In this document: positions 7,285 to 15,055 of the stretch, one piece after another
Position numbering within the stretch: position 1 is the first letter of the stretch
Layout: the number at the start of each line of letters is the position of its first letter
Source of the DNA: UBA4729 sp039931245
GTDB taxonomy: Bacteria; Patescibacteriota; Saccharimonadia; Saccharimonadales; UBA4665
DNA: 31,373 nucleotides
Direction of reading: 5' to 3'
NCBI GenBank assembly: GCA_039931245.1
Contig: JBDTSH010000012.1
Coordinates: 1-31,373 of the forward strand
Notes under the pieces: model-generated
Database searches by the model: none
The model's input: the letters and a program-made list of their open reading frames with translations, nothing else
What the model was told of the DNA's origin: nothing
Position numbers and translations under genes: made by a program

Positions 7285-8733
7285 TTACTCCTCAACTGGC
7301 TCGTCTTGTTTGGGGAACAGAGTACCCTCGATCGGGCGAACGATGCCTTCGGCAAAAACATTATAGATGCGTAGGGCGGTCTCGGGCAGGAAAGGTTCGA
7401 GTAAACTAGCGATCTCCAGTAGATTGCTCGCTAAGTAGGCCAACACTTCTCGTAAGTGATCTTCGTCGCCGGTTTTAGCGATCGTCCATGGTTTTTCCTC
7501 ATCAATATACTGGTTGAGGCCGCGCACCTGCTCCCAGACGTGATCGAGCGCCCGGTCAAACCGGCAAATCGCCATGGCTTCTTGGTACTGGGCCATATCG
7601 TGTTCGGCATCCGGGATATCGCCGATAATACCGTTCTGGTATTTGGTAATCATCGCCACAGTCCGCTGGACGGCGTTGCCCAGTTCATTGGCGAGCTCGT
7701 TATTGTAGGCCGCCTCGAACGTCTGCCAACTGAAATCCCCGTCACCGTAGCTGGGGATATGGCGCAAGAAGAAATAGCGGAAGGGATCAGCCCCGTATTT
7801 CTTAATGACGTCATCGGGCGAAACGGCGTTGCCGAGGCTCTTACTCATTTTTTTATTATCGACTGTCACGTAGCCGTGGACGTAGAGCAACTTTGGTAAT
7901 TCCAAGTCGAGGGCCAGTAACATGGCCGGCCAAATAGCGGCGTGGAAACGGAGTATCCCCTTGCCGATGACCTGGACGTCGGCTGGCCAGAAGTCGGTAA
8001 AATCCTGGTGTTCGGGATAACCGAGCACAGTAATATAGTTCATCAGGGCCTCAAACCAGACGTACATCACCTGATGGACATCGCCGGGAACGGGAATTCC
8101 CCAGCTAATCTTATCTTTTGGCCGTGATATGCTAATGTCCTCGAGACCGCTGTTGAGCAAGCTGAGGATTTCGTTGCGTTTCGGAGCGGGCAGAATCAAC
8201 AGGCTGTTGTCCTCAATCGCTTTTAAGACGGGCGCCGTGTAGCTGCTAAGTCTGAAAAAATAGTTCTCTTCTTCAATTTTCTCATACGGCCGGTTGTGGT
8301 CAGGACAGACGCCATTATTGGCCTTGACGTGGGCTTCACTGAAAAACTCTTCGTCGCCCGTGCAGTACCAGCCGACGTACTTCGATTTGTAGATATCTTT
8401 CTCGAGTGCTTTCCAGATGAGCTGGGCGCGCTGTTCGTGACCGGCATCAGTGGTACGGATGAAACGGTCGTTGCTGATGTTCAGGCTTTTGGCGAGCGCA
8501 CTAAAACGGGCGCTCATTTTGTCAGCCAATTCTTTGGGCGTCAGACCGAGCTCGGCGGCTTTTTCGGCGATCTTGCCACCGTGTTCGTCGGTCCCGGTGC
8601 TAAAGATGACATCGTCACCGTTCTGGCGGGCTTGGCGGGCCAGCACATCGGCCATGACAAACTCCATGGCGTGACCGAGGTGCGGTTCGCCGTTTACATA
8701 AGGAATAGAGGTGGCTACGTAGTATTTACTCAT
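7285..8733 (-). CDS. metG: Methionyl-tRNA synthetase
   Basis: This class I synthetase charges tRNA-Met. Its 482 aa contain the HIGH-type motif HLGH (residues 18-21), the KMSKS loop in KKMSKSLGN, the synthetase pattern SKYYVATSIPYVNGEPHLGH, and the methionine-pocket region GDEEFF. The metal-knuckle region (YCTGDEEFFSEAHV...NGVCPDHNRPYEK) keeps only two cysteines, so it looks like the zinc-free or reduced form. The protein ends after the anticodon-binding helical domain (KPWTIAK, LEPFLPETALRIY) and lacks the C-terminal tRNA-binding dimerisation domain present in longer MetG forms. It heads the minus-strand string metG-tatD-unknown-unknown-desulfurase. Confidence 0.97.
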   Translation of the reverse strand: MSKYYVATSIPYVNGEPHLGHAMEFVMADVLARQARQNGDDVIFSTGTDEHGGKIAEKAAELGLTPKELADKMSARFSALAKSLNISNDRFIRTTDAGHEQRAQLIWKALEKDIYKSKYVGWYCTGDEEFFSEAHVKANNGVCPDHNRPYEKIEEENYFFRLSSYTAPVLKAIEDNSLLILPAPKRNEILSLLNSGLEDISISRPKDKISWGIPVPGDVHQVMYVWFEALMNYITVLGYPEHQDFTDFWPADVQVIGKGILRFHAAIWPAMLLALDLELPKLLYVHGYVTVDNKKMSKSLGNAVSPDDVIKKYGADPFRYFFLRHIPSYGDGDFSWQTFEAAYNNELANELGNAVQRTVAMITKYQNGIIGDIPDAEHDMAQYQEAMAICRFDRALDHVWEQVRGLNQYIDEEKPWTIAKTGDEDHLREVLAYLASNLLEIASLLEPFLPETALRIYNVFAEGIVRPIEGTLFPKQDEPVEE

Positions 8734-9011
8734 GAGTTTAAGTGTACCTGTTTACAGAAATAATTAGAAATGTCAGACCAACTAATAATACCGGCTTATC
8801 GGCGGCCGCCTTATTACAACAGTGCAGAGTGCGTCGGTAACTATGCCCCCGCAGATAAAAACTCGGGGAGAACGCCCCCAGCCGTCATAGACACGGGCTC
8901 CGACCAGCAAAGCTCGGCGACCGGACGGCGCTTCTTCCTATCCCATGACAAAGCGGAGAAAGCCCCTCGCTCGGACTCTGAAATTATAGGTAAATATGTT
9001 ACATTATCCAG
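8734..9011. other. Divergent intergenic region with potential RNA structure
   Basis: These 278 bp lie between divergently transcribed metG and the DUF2127 gene. The plus strand has GCCGTC (about 8881-8886) able to pair with GACGGC about 45 bases later, enclosing CCGA/TCGG, and a CCCC...GGGG pair at about 8850-8875. Short ORFs of 81 and 65 codons cross it on both strands but look random (no domain, no ribosome site). I find no T-box or SAM-riboswitch consensus ahead of metG. It may be a structured leader or small RNA. Confidence 0.3.
8997..9005 (+). promoter_or_regulatory. Extended -10 promoter for a leaderless DUF2127 transcript
   Basis: The sequence TGTTACATT (TG at 8997-8998, hexamer TACATT at 9000-9005) ends 6 bases before the ATG at 9012. 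Transcription would start at or next to the start codon, and no Shine-Dalgarno sequence is present upstream. Confidence 0.4.
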
Positions 9012-9854
9012 ATGAAAAACCCGCCTGGCACCGAACAACTGCGCCGCTTCCGGCCGCGTTTACGCTATGAACTATTCGGCTGTGCCCTCCATGGACACGA
9101 GTTGCTGGGAACTGACGCCAGCAGACTACGGGCCAGTGATAACCTATTTGCGCGGGAAAGCGGTGGACTGCGCTGGTATCGCTGCCTGCGCTGTGATTCG
9201 TGGCTGCCGTTGCCTAAGCCTGCGCAGCCAACCGCGCCCTTTCCGCCCAAACGTACGGCTGTGGCGGTACCACTGCGCGGCAAACCATTGCGCGACCGCT
9301 ACGTGCTCCGACTAATTGCCCTCGATCGGGCATTTCACGTCGTGGTTTTTAGCGCACTGGCCGTCGTGGTTTTCCTATTTAAAGGTCACGAACGACAACT
9401 GCAACACACCTACGCGCAGGTCCTGACCGCCATTCAAGGCGGCGTCCAGGGCCCGACCGTAACGCACCCCTATTTGAATTGGTTGGGGCACATCTTCACG
9501 ATCACTCCGGCCCACTTGAAGACGACCGCCCTGATACTGCTCACTTATGCATTATTGGAAGCCGTTGAAGCCGTTGGCTTATGGCAGGCCAAGCGCTGGG
9601 CGGAATACCTGACGTTCGTGGCGACCATCTCGCTGCTACCGCTCGAAATCTACGAACTAACGCACAAATTTACGATTCTCAAAGTACTGACCCTGGTTAT
9701 CAATCTCGCTATTGCGGGCTATCTGCTGTACGCGAAGCGTTTATTTGGCAGCCGCGGCGGCGGTATATTCGAAGCGGCCGAGCGCCAACGCGACACTGGC
9801 TGGGCGGCGATTGAACGCGCCACCCCGGGCACTGAAGCTACGCCGCTTTCTTAA
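9012..9854 (+). CDS. DUF2127 membrane protein with N-terminal Cys motif
   Basis: This 280-aa protein has two parts. Residues about 15-65 contain FGCALHGHELLGTD and WYRCLRCDSW, a probable metal-binding CxxC knuckle. After PLRGKPLRDRYVLRLIALDRAFH come four hydrophobic segments (about 108-124, 172-190, 195-220, 222-242) with the DUF2127 pattern YALLEAVEAVGLWQAKRWAEYL and LPLEIYEL. The function of DUF2127 is unknown. From memory, this arrangement (RCLRC knuckle, RGKxLRDR, DUF2127) is typical of Actinobacteria, so transfer from an actinobacterial host is a reasonable inference. The gene stands alone on the plus strand; its stop is separated by one base from the convergent NUDIX gene. Confidence 0.85.
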   Translation: MKNPPGTEQLRRFRPRLRYELFGCALHGHELLGTDASRLRASDNLFARESGGLRWYRCLRCDSWLPLPKPAQPTAPFPPKRTAVAVPLRGKPLRDRYVLRLIALDRAFHVVVFSALAVVVFLFKGHERQLQHTYAQVLTAIQGGVQGPTVTHPYLNWLGHIFTITPAHLKTTALILLTYALLEAVEAVGLWQAKRWAEYLTFVATISLLPLEIYELTHKFTILKVLTLVINLAIAGYLLYAKRLFGSRGGGIFEAAERQRDTGWAAIERATPGTEATPLS

Positions 9855-9855
9855 G

Positions 9856-10320
9856 TTACGTTTCCTGCCGACCGAGAATTGCTATGAGACGATCAATAAA
9901 GACATTTTGGGAGGGAAATATTTTCTGGCGAGCCGCGCTGAGCTCGAACCAGGCTGCTTGATCATTTTCGGGGAACTCCTGGCGCCGACCCGTTTTGGGC
10001 GGCCATTCCATTGTAAAATTATTGCTCGAGAACTGCGTGATATCAACCTCGCCCCGAACCGCCCATATAAAGTTGGCTTTGCCGTTCGTCGACTTGTGGG
10101 AGCCGAGATCAATCAGTTCGCCGGTCGGGGCGCTCACCCCGACTTCTTCGGCAAACTCGCGGTAGGCGGTCGCCCGCTGGTTCTCGCCGGCCTCCCGCTC
10201 ACCTTTCGGAATTGACCAGATATCCTTATGCCCAAAGATCGGACCGGCCGGGTGGACAAGCAACACTTCATAGTCTTGTTTCATCGGTCGAAAAACTAGC
10301 AGACCGGCACTTTGCTTCAT
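9856..10320 (-). CDS. NUDIX hydrolase
   Basis: NUDIX enzymes cleave nucleoside diphosphates linked to another group. The 154-aa ORF contains a complete NUDIX box at residues 40-62, GEREAGENQRATAYREFAEEVG, fitting GX5EX7REUXEEXGU. The preceding DIWSIPKG and the N-terminal SAGLLVFRP with FGHKDIW resemble the diadenosine-polyphosphate (Ap4A)/MutT-like subgroup that has a conserved W-PKG, but the substrate cannot be set from sequence. A GC-rich Shine-Dalgarno (AGGCGGG) precedes ATG 10320. It is the last gene of the trehalase-HIT-NUDIX string; pairing with a HIT protein fits dinucleotide-polyphosphate housekeeping. Confidence 0.93.
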   Translation of the reverse strand: MKQSAGLLVFRPMKQDYEVLLVHPAGPIFGHKDIWSIPKGEREAGENQRATAYREFAEEVGVSAPTGELIDLGSHKSTNGKANFIWAVRGEVDITQFSSNNFTMEWPPKTGRRQEFPENDQAAWFELSAARQKIFPSQNVFIDRLIAILGRQET

Positions 10321-10335
10321 CGCCCGCCTATCATA

Positions 10336-10752
10336 TTACTTGAGGAGTTTCGCCACGGCGGCGCGTTCGACGTCATCGAGTTCGGCGAATAGGTCGGCTT
10401 CAAATTTTTCGGATACCGAATAGAGGTAATCTTCCTCCGACCGAGGGATAACATGGAAGGTAAGATGGTTGACTTTGAGGGCATCTTGATTGAGGTAGGG
10501 TCGATAGTTCTGCCGTATATCGCAACCCTCGCCGAGCTCACCAATGACGCGCTGCTCGATATCGTAGATCAAATCAAAAATATTCTTGAGTTCAATTTCA
10601 GTTAGTTCCCATGGTTTTTCGACGTGACGCTTTGGCATGACTAAAAAGTGGCCCGGCACTTTTCGCGGATCACTCAGCATGGCTTGGGCTTGGCCGTTTT
10701 CCAATAATACTCGCTCTTGCGGGTTGCAAAATGGACAATCAATCACGGACAT
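10336..10752 (-). CDS. HIT-family protein lacking the nucleophilic histidine
   Basis: The protein is 138 aa from ATG 10752, chosen because GAAGGGAAG lies 5-6 bases upstream and the zinc knuckle CPFC follows at residues 6-9; a longer ORF start at 10782 has no support. The family pattern is clear: PGHFLVMPKRH (34-43) and NHLTFHVIPR (95-104). In HIT hydrolases and transferases the triad is H-x-H-x-H with the middle His as nucleophile. Here it is H96-L-T98-F-H100, so the nucleophile position is threonine. It may bind nucleotides without catalysis, or use another mechanism. It sits between trehalase and a NUDIX hydrolase, 15 bp from the latter. Confidence 0.88.
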   Translation of the reverse strand: MSVIDCPFCNPQERVLLENGQAQAMLSDPRKVPGHFLVMPKRHVEKPWELTEIELKNIFDLIYDIEQRVIGELGEGCDIRQNYRPYLNQDALKVNHLTFHVIPRSEEDYLYSVSEKFEADLFAELDDVERAAVAKLLK

Positions 10753-10782
10753 AGCACTTCCCTTCTTATGGCTTAGTCTCAA

Positions 10783-12066
10783 TTATAGCGGACGGTCGAC
10801 ATAATCTTGGCACAGACGTTCAAACACGCCGTTGGTCCACCCAAAACCCTCTTGGGATGGGTAGACACCTTTGAGCGGCGGCTTATCCGGACTGACGACA
10901 TTGTACTTCTCAAGAAAAACGCCGTGGTCGTTATACCAGTTAAGGTTGGTCTTGAGCCATTTCATGGCAATGCGCCTGGCATCGGCGTGATAGCCGTAGC
11001 GTTCGAGGCCTTTGATGACTATATAGTGCAATGGCGCCCAACCGTTCGGGTACGCCCATTGAGTGGGCATGCTGCCGAGCACAAATTGGCCAACCGGCAA
11101 TGAATCAGTGGTGGCCAAACCACCTTTATTTTCGAAGCGGCGGAGCGCTTTCACAAGAGCGGCGGCTTGCTTGTCGCTGACCATCCCGGCCCACATCGGG
11201 AAATAGGCAGCCAGGCTACTCGTGCTGCTACGCTTGCCTTTGACGTAGTTGTAATCGTAGAACAGGCCGCGAATACGGTCCCACATCAGTTCGTTCATCG
11301 TCGCTTGGCGGGCCGCAGCGGCGGCCTGCCAACGCGCCGCCTCGGGCTTATCGCCTAAGATGAGGGCGGCTCGGGCAAAATCTGTCTCATATTTGTACAG
11401 TAAAGCGTTTAAATCGACCGGCAAGAAATTGAGGGCCCGGCGATTAAAGCGAGGGGTCATATCCCAGCCACTCTCGGCCTCCGCCAGATCGTGGAGATAG
11501 TTTATATCATAGTAGCGGCTGAGGCCCCGGTGCACCATACGCTCGTGAGGTTTTTTGACGCCCAACCAGACCGTTTGATATTCCTGCTTGGCCAGCTCGA
11601 TGGCCGGTTTGAACCATTTGTTGCCCGGATCATAGGCCTCGTAGATATCGAATATGAAAGTCGTTAAAAAGGGCGGCTGGGAGCGACCCATCAGGTAAGT
11701 CCGCGACGCATTAGGAATTATTTTAAAGCGGCTGAACAGGGCCATTAAATCCTCGAGAATACCATTCACCAAATCTTGGTGCTGTTTGTCGAGCATACCC
11801 TGGACCATAAAGTAACTATCCCAGTAGTACAACTCGTTGTAATCAAAACCGGTATTCTCGGTATATGACGGCACCAAGTAAGGTTTGGGCAAGCCCAAGA
11901 GACTCTCATCGTCTTTAGGGTGAAAGCGCTCGACGTGGGGCCAATACTCCCGAATATGCTGGCGGGCGGCTCGCACGTCATCGGGCGTTAATTCTTTATC
12001 GACGCGAAATGACAGCTGGAGGGTTTTACTCACAAAATTTTTAGCTTTATCAAATGTGTTCGGCAT
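10783..12066 (-). CDS. treA: GH37 trehalase
   Basis: Trehalase splits trehalose into two glucose molecules. The 427-aa ORF shows both family signatures: FDYNELYYWDSYF (residues 74-86, matching PGGRFxExYxWDxY) and QWAYPNGWAP (336-345, matching QWDYPxGWAP). It also carries the catalytic acid in ESGWDMTPRF (D202) and the base in SQEGFGWTNG (E406). It is shorter than E. coli TreA/TreF (about 550 aa) and has no signal peptide, so it should be cytoplasmic. AGGAG lies just upstream of ATG 12066. The family includes other alpha-glucosidases, so the exact substrate is inferred. The glucose would feed the glycolytic genes seen elsewhere in the window. Confidence 0.9.
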   Translation of the reverse strand: MPNTFDKAKNFVSKTLQLSFRVDKELTPDDVRAARQHIREYWPHVERFHPKDDESLLGLPKPYLVPSYTENTGFDYNELYYWDSYFMVQGMLDKQHQDLVNGILEDLMALFSRFKIIPNASRTYLMGRSQPPFLTTFIFDIYEAYDPGNKWFKPAIELAKQEYQTVWLGVKKPHERMVHRGLSRYYDINYLHDLAEAESGWDMTPRFNRRALNFLPVDLNALLYKYETDFARAALILGDKPEAARWQAAAAARQATMNELMWDRIRGLFYDYNYVKGKRSSTSSLAAYFPMWAGMVSDKQAAALVKALRRFENKGGLATTDSLPVGQFVLGSMPTQWAYPNGWAPLHYIVIKGLERYGYHADARRIAMKWLKTNLNWYNDHGVFLEKYNVVSPDKPPLKGVYPSQEGFGWTNGVFERLCQDYVDRPL

Positions 12067-12163
12067 AGTCTCCTCAGACTAGCGGTTGGCACCAGGCAGG
12101 TCAAGCGTTTACGATATTAAATTTAGCACCGGCTATTGGCGGCGTCGTTCCAGGGCGCCCCGT

Positions 12164-12337
12164 CTAGACCACGTTACTCGAAAGATGCCAGAGCTGGCAA
12201 TGACGGCACAGATAGGCGTGCACGGTGCTGCCGTAACGATATTCCACCACTGTGGCGGTCGTTTCGGCTTGCTTACGAGTGTCAAAAGCCAGCTTATCTT
12301 TACAGGGCAAGTCGGCTTCGGCCGATTCATTATTCAT
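12164..12337 (-). CDS. Small Cys/His protein (57 aa), possible zinc-binding
   Basis: The ORF reads from ATG 12337 to TAG 12164. The sequence has KLAFDTRKQAETTA followed by HAYLCRHCQLWHLSS: a short helix with the K-x-x-F-x-T-x-x-x-A pattern, then two strands ending in C-x-x-C-x-x-W-H. This layout is shared by many tiny bacterial and phage proteins of unknown function, with Cys/His likely binding a metal. It starts 20 bp after the transporter stop and lies ahead of trehalase, so it is probably co-transcribed. There is no obvious Shine-Dalgarno. Longer plus-strand ORFs over the same bases look like shadows. Confidence 0.65.
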   Translation of the reverse strand: MNNESAEADLPCKDKLAFDTRKQAETTATVVEYRYGSTVHAYLCRHCQLWHLSSNVV

Positions 12338-12357
12338 AGGGCAAGTATACCCTGCTG

Positions 12358-13812
12358 CTAGCCGGCAGCCGGAATGGCCTCGGTGATGGTCTGAGCTGAT
12401 TTATGCTCGTGGATGAAGAAAAGGGTGACGAAGGATGACAAAAGCGCAAAGCCAATGGCCGTATATAAGGCGTGGCTAAAACCGCTAACTTGGGCTTGGG
12501 CCAGGCCAAGTGAACCGCTCCCATGATTGTCCCTCAAATAGGTAAGGGCGCTGGAGGCAGAGATACCAGACAGTATGGCCAGCCCCAGCGAGCCGCCGAT
12601 TTGCTGCGAAGTATTGAGCAGGCCAGATGCCAAACCGGACTCTTTTTGAGGAATGCCGGTAGTCGCGGCAATCGTGACCGATATGAACGATAGACCGAGG
12701 CCAAAAGCCATCAATGCCAAGCCGGGAAAGACGTTGACGAGGTAGCTACCGTTGACACTCATGTGAGCGAGTAAAAATAGACCGAGGGCCAGAAAAAGCG
12801 GCCCGGCGACCAGCGGCTTTTTGTAGCCAATCCTGCCAATCACGTGTTGCATGAGGACTGAAACACCCCCGATCACAAACGTCACCGGCAAAAAGCTCAA
12901 ACCCGAACGCACCGGCGAATAGTGCAGTATTGTCTGGAGGTACAGTGACACAAAGAAGAACAAGGAAAAGGCACTGGCCGTAATGGGCAGCTGCGCCATG
13001 TTGGCAAAACGAACATTGCCGATCTTAAAAATGTGCAGCGGCATCAGAGCGTGCCTCGAGCGACTTTCGTTAAAGATAAATCCTGCCAATAGGCTCGCGC
13101 TGAGCGCCAAGAACCCCAAGGTGTGCCCGCTGGCCCAGCCGTAGATGGGCGCTTTGGTTAGGGTGTAGACCAACAGCATTAAGCCGCTGGTGACGAGTAT
13201 TGCCCCGGGTAGATCGAGCTTGTTGTGGTCGAGATCGGCTTTACTTTCCGGGACGTAGAGGTTCGCCGCAATCACCACGGCGATACCGACCGGCACGTTG
13301 ACAAAGAAGTTCCAGCGCCAGTCCAAGTACTCAGTCAGTATGCCACCGAACAATACACCGGCGGCCGCACCACCGGCGGCCACGGCGCCCCATACACTCA
13401 GCGCTGTGGCGCGTTCTTTGCCTTCTTTAAAGGTAGTCAGCACGATTGACAGCGCTGCCGGGGACATAAAGGCGGCCGCCAGACCCTGCACACCACGCAA
13501 CACTTCTATCATGGTGCTATTTTGCGATAAGCCGCAGAGCAAAGAGGCCACTGAAAAGCAGCTCGCCGCGTAGACAAACATTTTTTTGCGTCCGTATAGA
13601 TCGGCGGCCCGGCCGCCCAGTAACAAAAAGCCGCCAAAAGCAAGAGTGTAGGCCGTGACGACCCACTGTAAGCTGCTGGGACTGGTAAAATGAAGGGCGC
13701 GATAAATAGACGGCAACGCGACGTTGACAATGGAACTATCGAGCACAACCATAAACTGCGCCACCGCCACAATTAACAATACCAAGTTCTTGTGCACTAC
13801 TCGTTTGACCAT
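12358..13812 (-). CDS. MFS transporter, DHA2 (EmrB/QacA-like) family
   Basis: This 484-aa polytopic protein is a proton-driven exporter of the 14-helix drug:H+ antiporter type. Visible motifs are DSSIVNVALPSI in helix 1 (motif D1), GGRAADLYGRKK (motif A, loop 2-3) and the motif C region GAVAAGGAAAGVLFGGILTEYLDWRWNFFVNVPVG around residues 141-175. The substrate is unknown; relatives export cationic drugs, antibiotics or metabolites. The start ATG 13812 is preceded by GGAGGG at 8-base spacing, a strong ribosome site. It leads the string exporter > small Cys/His protein > trehalase > HIT > NUDIX. The AT-rich 13830-14000 region upstream probably holds its promoter. Confidence 0.94.
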   Translation of the reverse strand: MVKRVVHKNLVLLIVAVAQFMVVLDSSIVNVALPSIYRALHFTSPSSLQWVVTAYTLAFGGFLLLGGRAADLYGRKKMFVYAASCFSVASLLCGLSQNSTMIEVLRGVQGLAAAFMSPAALSIVLTTFKEGKERATALSVWGAVAAGGAAAGVLFGGILTEYLDWRWNFFVNVPVGIAVVIAANLYVPESKADLDHNKLDLPGAILVTSGLMLLVYTLTKAPIYGWASGHTLGFLALSASLLAGFIFNESRSRHALMPLHIFKIGNVRFANMAQLPITASAFSLFFFVSLYLQTILHYSPVRSGLSFLPVTFVIGGVSVLMQHVIGRIGYKKPLVAGPLFLALGLFLLAHMSVNGSYLVNVFPGLALMAFGLGLSFISVTIAATTGIPQKESGLASGLLNTSQQIGGSLGLAILSGISASSALTYLRDNHGSGSLGLAQAQVSGFSHALYTAIGFALLSSFVTLFFIHEHKSAQTITEAIPAAG

Positions 13813-13977
13813 TACACTTCCCTCCGGATTAGAAGATTAACATTGTTTATTACTATATTAAGTACAGTATAGCAGCAGAACCGCCCGGGATGTATAAATT
13901 TTCGCCCTACCGCAGCGACACGGTAATAGACTCGCCAAACAATGTGTTGCTTATTTAATATATTATGTGATTATGTA

Positions 13978-14006
13978 TTGCTTTATAGTTTTGTTTATGC
14001 TATAAT
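13978..14006 (+). promoter_or_regulatory. Promoter of the 14034 membrane-protein gene
   Basis: TTGCTT (13978-13983), a 17-bp spacer and a perfect TATAAT (14001-14006). Transcription would begin near 14013, giving a leader of about 20 bases with TGAGG (14021-14025) placed 8 bases before the GTG start at 14034. The surrounding 13830-14010 region is strongly AT-rich and probably also drives the divergent exporter. Confidence 0.7.
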
Positions 14007-14033
14007 TTACTTCAGCAAATTGAGGTTTCAGCG

Positions 14034-15041
14034 GTGGGAAATTACTCCCAAACGGGCCCTCATGGAGTAAAGCGAAGCATGAGCCTGAACGAATTAAGCG
14101 AGTACTATCCCCTGCGCTTGCAGCTACGCCGCCGCAGTCTGTTGCAAAGCTGGCTCAAGTCCCGGGCCCAACTCAAGAAGGCCAGTCGCCGGGCCCGAAG
14201 CAAAACCCTGGCGTATGCCCGCAACCAATATTACCCGACCAGCGCCGTCGCCGATGCCCGTCTGGCCATCACTCGTAATGAAGACGTATTTATCACCACG
14301 CTCGTTCTCCTCGTCGTCCTGACGTTTAGCCTGACGACAACCGCCCTCCAATTCATATTAACCTTCCTCGGCACCGCGACGGCCGTGGCCGACCTCACCG
14401 GCGTCAGCGGCGGCCTGTTGCTGCTGGTCACTTTTGCCATCCCCGCCCTACTTTGCACTTGGGTCGCCGCCTGGCTGATTAACATGTTCTCGATCGCTAT
14501 TATGGATGGTGCCACCCGTAAAAATAATCGCTCCCTCCGACTGACTATGAAGCGGGGCCTGCAGGCGGCCAGCCGCACGGCCAATGCGTGGTTCCTGCTC
14601 GTCATTGTGCTCGCCGCCGTACCGGGCTTAATTTTGCTAGTAAGTTCGATTATCATGCAGACCACTCACCTATCGAAAGCCGCCGTTCTGACAACCGCTC
14701 CGTACGTTGTCCTGGCCTGTGCCGTCTGGATCATTTACGGCCTGGCCCACTACAGCCTAGTGCCGTCGGTGGCCCTATTCGAACCGACGCTGCCCCTGTG
14801 GAAAGTATTCGGTCGCAGTCGCCAGCTCGTTAAACGTCGAGGACGCTTTTTCAGCCTGACGATCTACCTCATGATGGTTCTCGCCATCGTCCTCGTGTAC
14901 ACCTTGGCCAGCCTGGTCCAGAGCAGTCTCCACATTGATAAAGCCGCCCTTGTCTCAATCGGAACAATGACGGCCCTACTCAGCGCCCAGAGCTTGATGG
15001 TCATGCTTTACCGCAAGCGCAAGCTGGCCCGTAAAAACTAG
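14034..15041 (+). CDS. Polytopic membrane protein of unknown function
   Basis: The 335-aa protein has a very basic cytoplasmic N-terminus (about residues 28-60, with RRRSLLQSWLKSRAQLKKASRRARSK spread over that range) and then five or six membrane segments (about 87-112, 124-152, 186-210, 222-246, 274-296, 303-323). A basic tail ends the protein. I recognise no family; the layout resembles uncharacterised glycerophosphoryl-diester-type or YesL-like integral membrane proteins only in general form. I chose the GTG at 14034 because a good promoter and TGAGG ribosome site line up with it; ATG 14079 (MSLNELSEYY) is a reasonable alternative. It stands alone, convergent with the FKBP gene. Confidence 0.75.
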   Translation: MGNYSQTGPHGVKRSMSLNELSEYYPLRLQLRRRSLLQSWLKSRAQLKKASRRARSKTLAYARNQYYPTSAVADARLAITRNEDVFITTLVLLVVLTFSLTTTALQFILTFLGTATAVADLTGVSGGLLLLVTFAIPALLCTWVAAWLINMFSIAIMDGATRKNNRSLRLTMKRGLQAASRTANAWFLLVIVLAAVPGLILLVSSIIMQTTHLSKAAVLTTAPYVVLACAVWIIYGLAHYSLVPSVALFEPTLPLWKVFGRSRQLVKRRGRFFSLTIYLMMVLAIVLVYTLASLVQSSLHIDKAALVSIGTMTALLSAQSLMVMLYRKRKLARKN

Positions 15042-15042
15042 C

Positions 15043-15055
15043 GGACGGCCCGTCC
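15043..15055. terminator. Palindrome between convergent genes, possible weak bidirectional terminator
   Basis: GGACGG-C-CCGTCC is a perfect inverted repeat lying exactly between the stop of the plus-strand membrane gene (15041) and the stop of the minus-strand FKBP gene (15055). There is no T-run on either side, so intrinsic termination would be weak. Confidence 0.3.

Noticed and set aside
8734..8800. T-box or SAM riboswitch ahead of metG
   Set aside because: I could not find the T-box UGGNACCGCG core or S-box motifs in the upstream region.
8787..8805. CCGGCTTATCGG resembling the conserved 3' end of RNase P RNA
   Set aside because: There is no room upstream for the rest of the RNA (metG starts at 8733) and the other RNase P signature (GAGGAAAGTCCGG) is absent on both strands.
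8770..9038. 81-codon plus-strand and 65-codon minus-strand ORFs in the metG/DUF2127 gap
   Set aside because: No ribosome sites, no recognisable domain, and composition looks random.
12086..12361. Plus-strand 91-codon ORF opposite the small Cys/His gene
   Set aside because: It is antisense to the more coherent minus-strand frame and shows no domain or ribosome site.
13225..13573. Plus-strand ORFs inside the exporter gene
   Set aside because: They are shadows of a clearly conserved 14-helix transporter.
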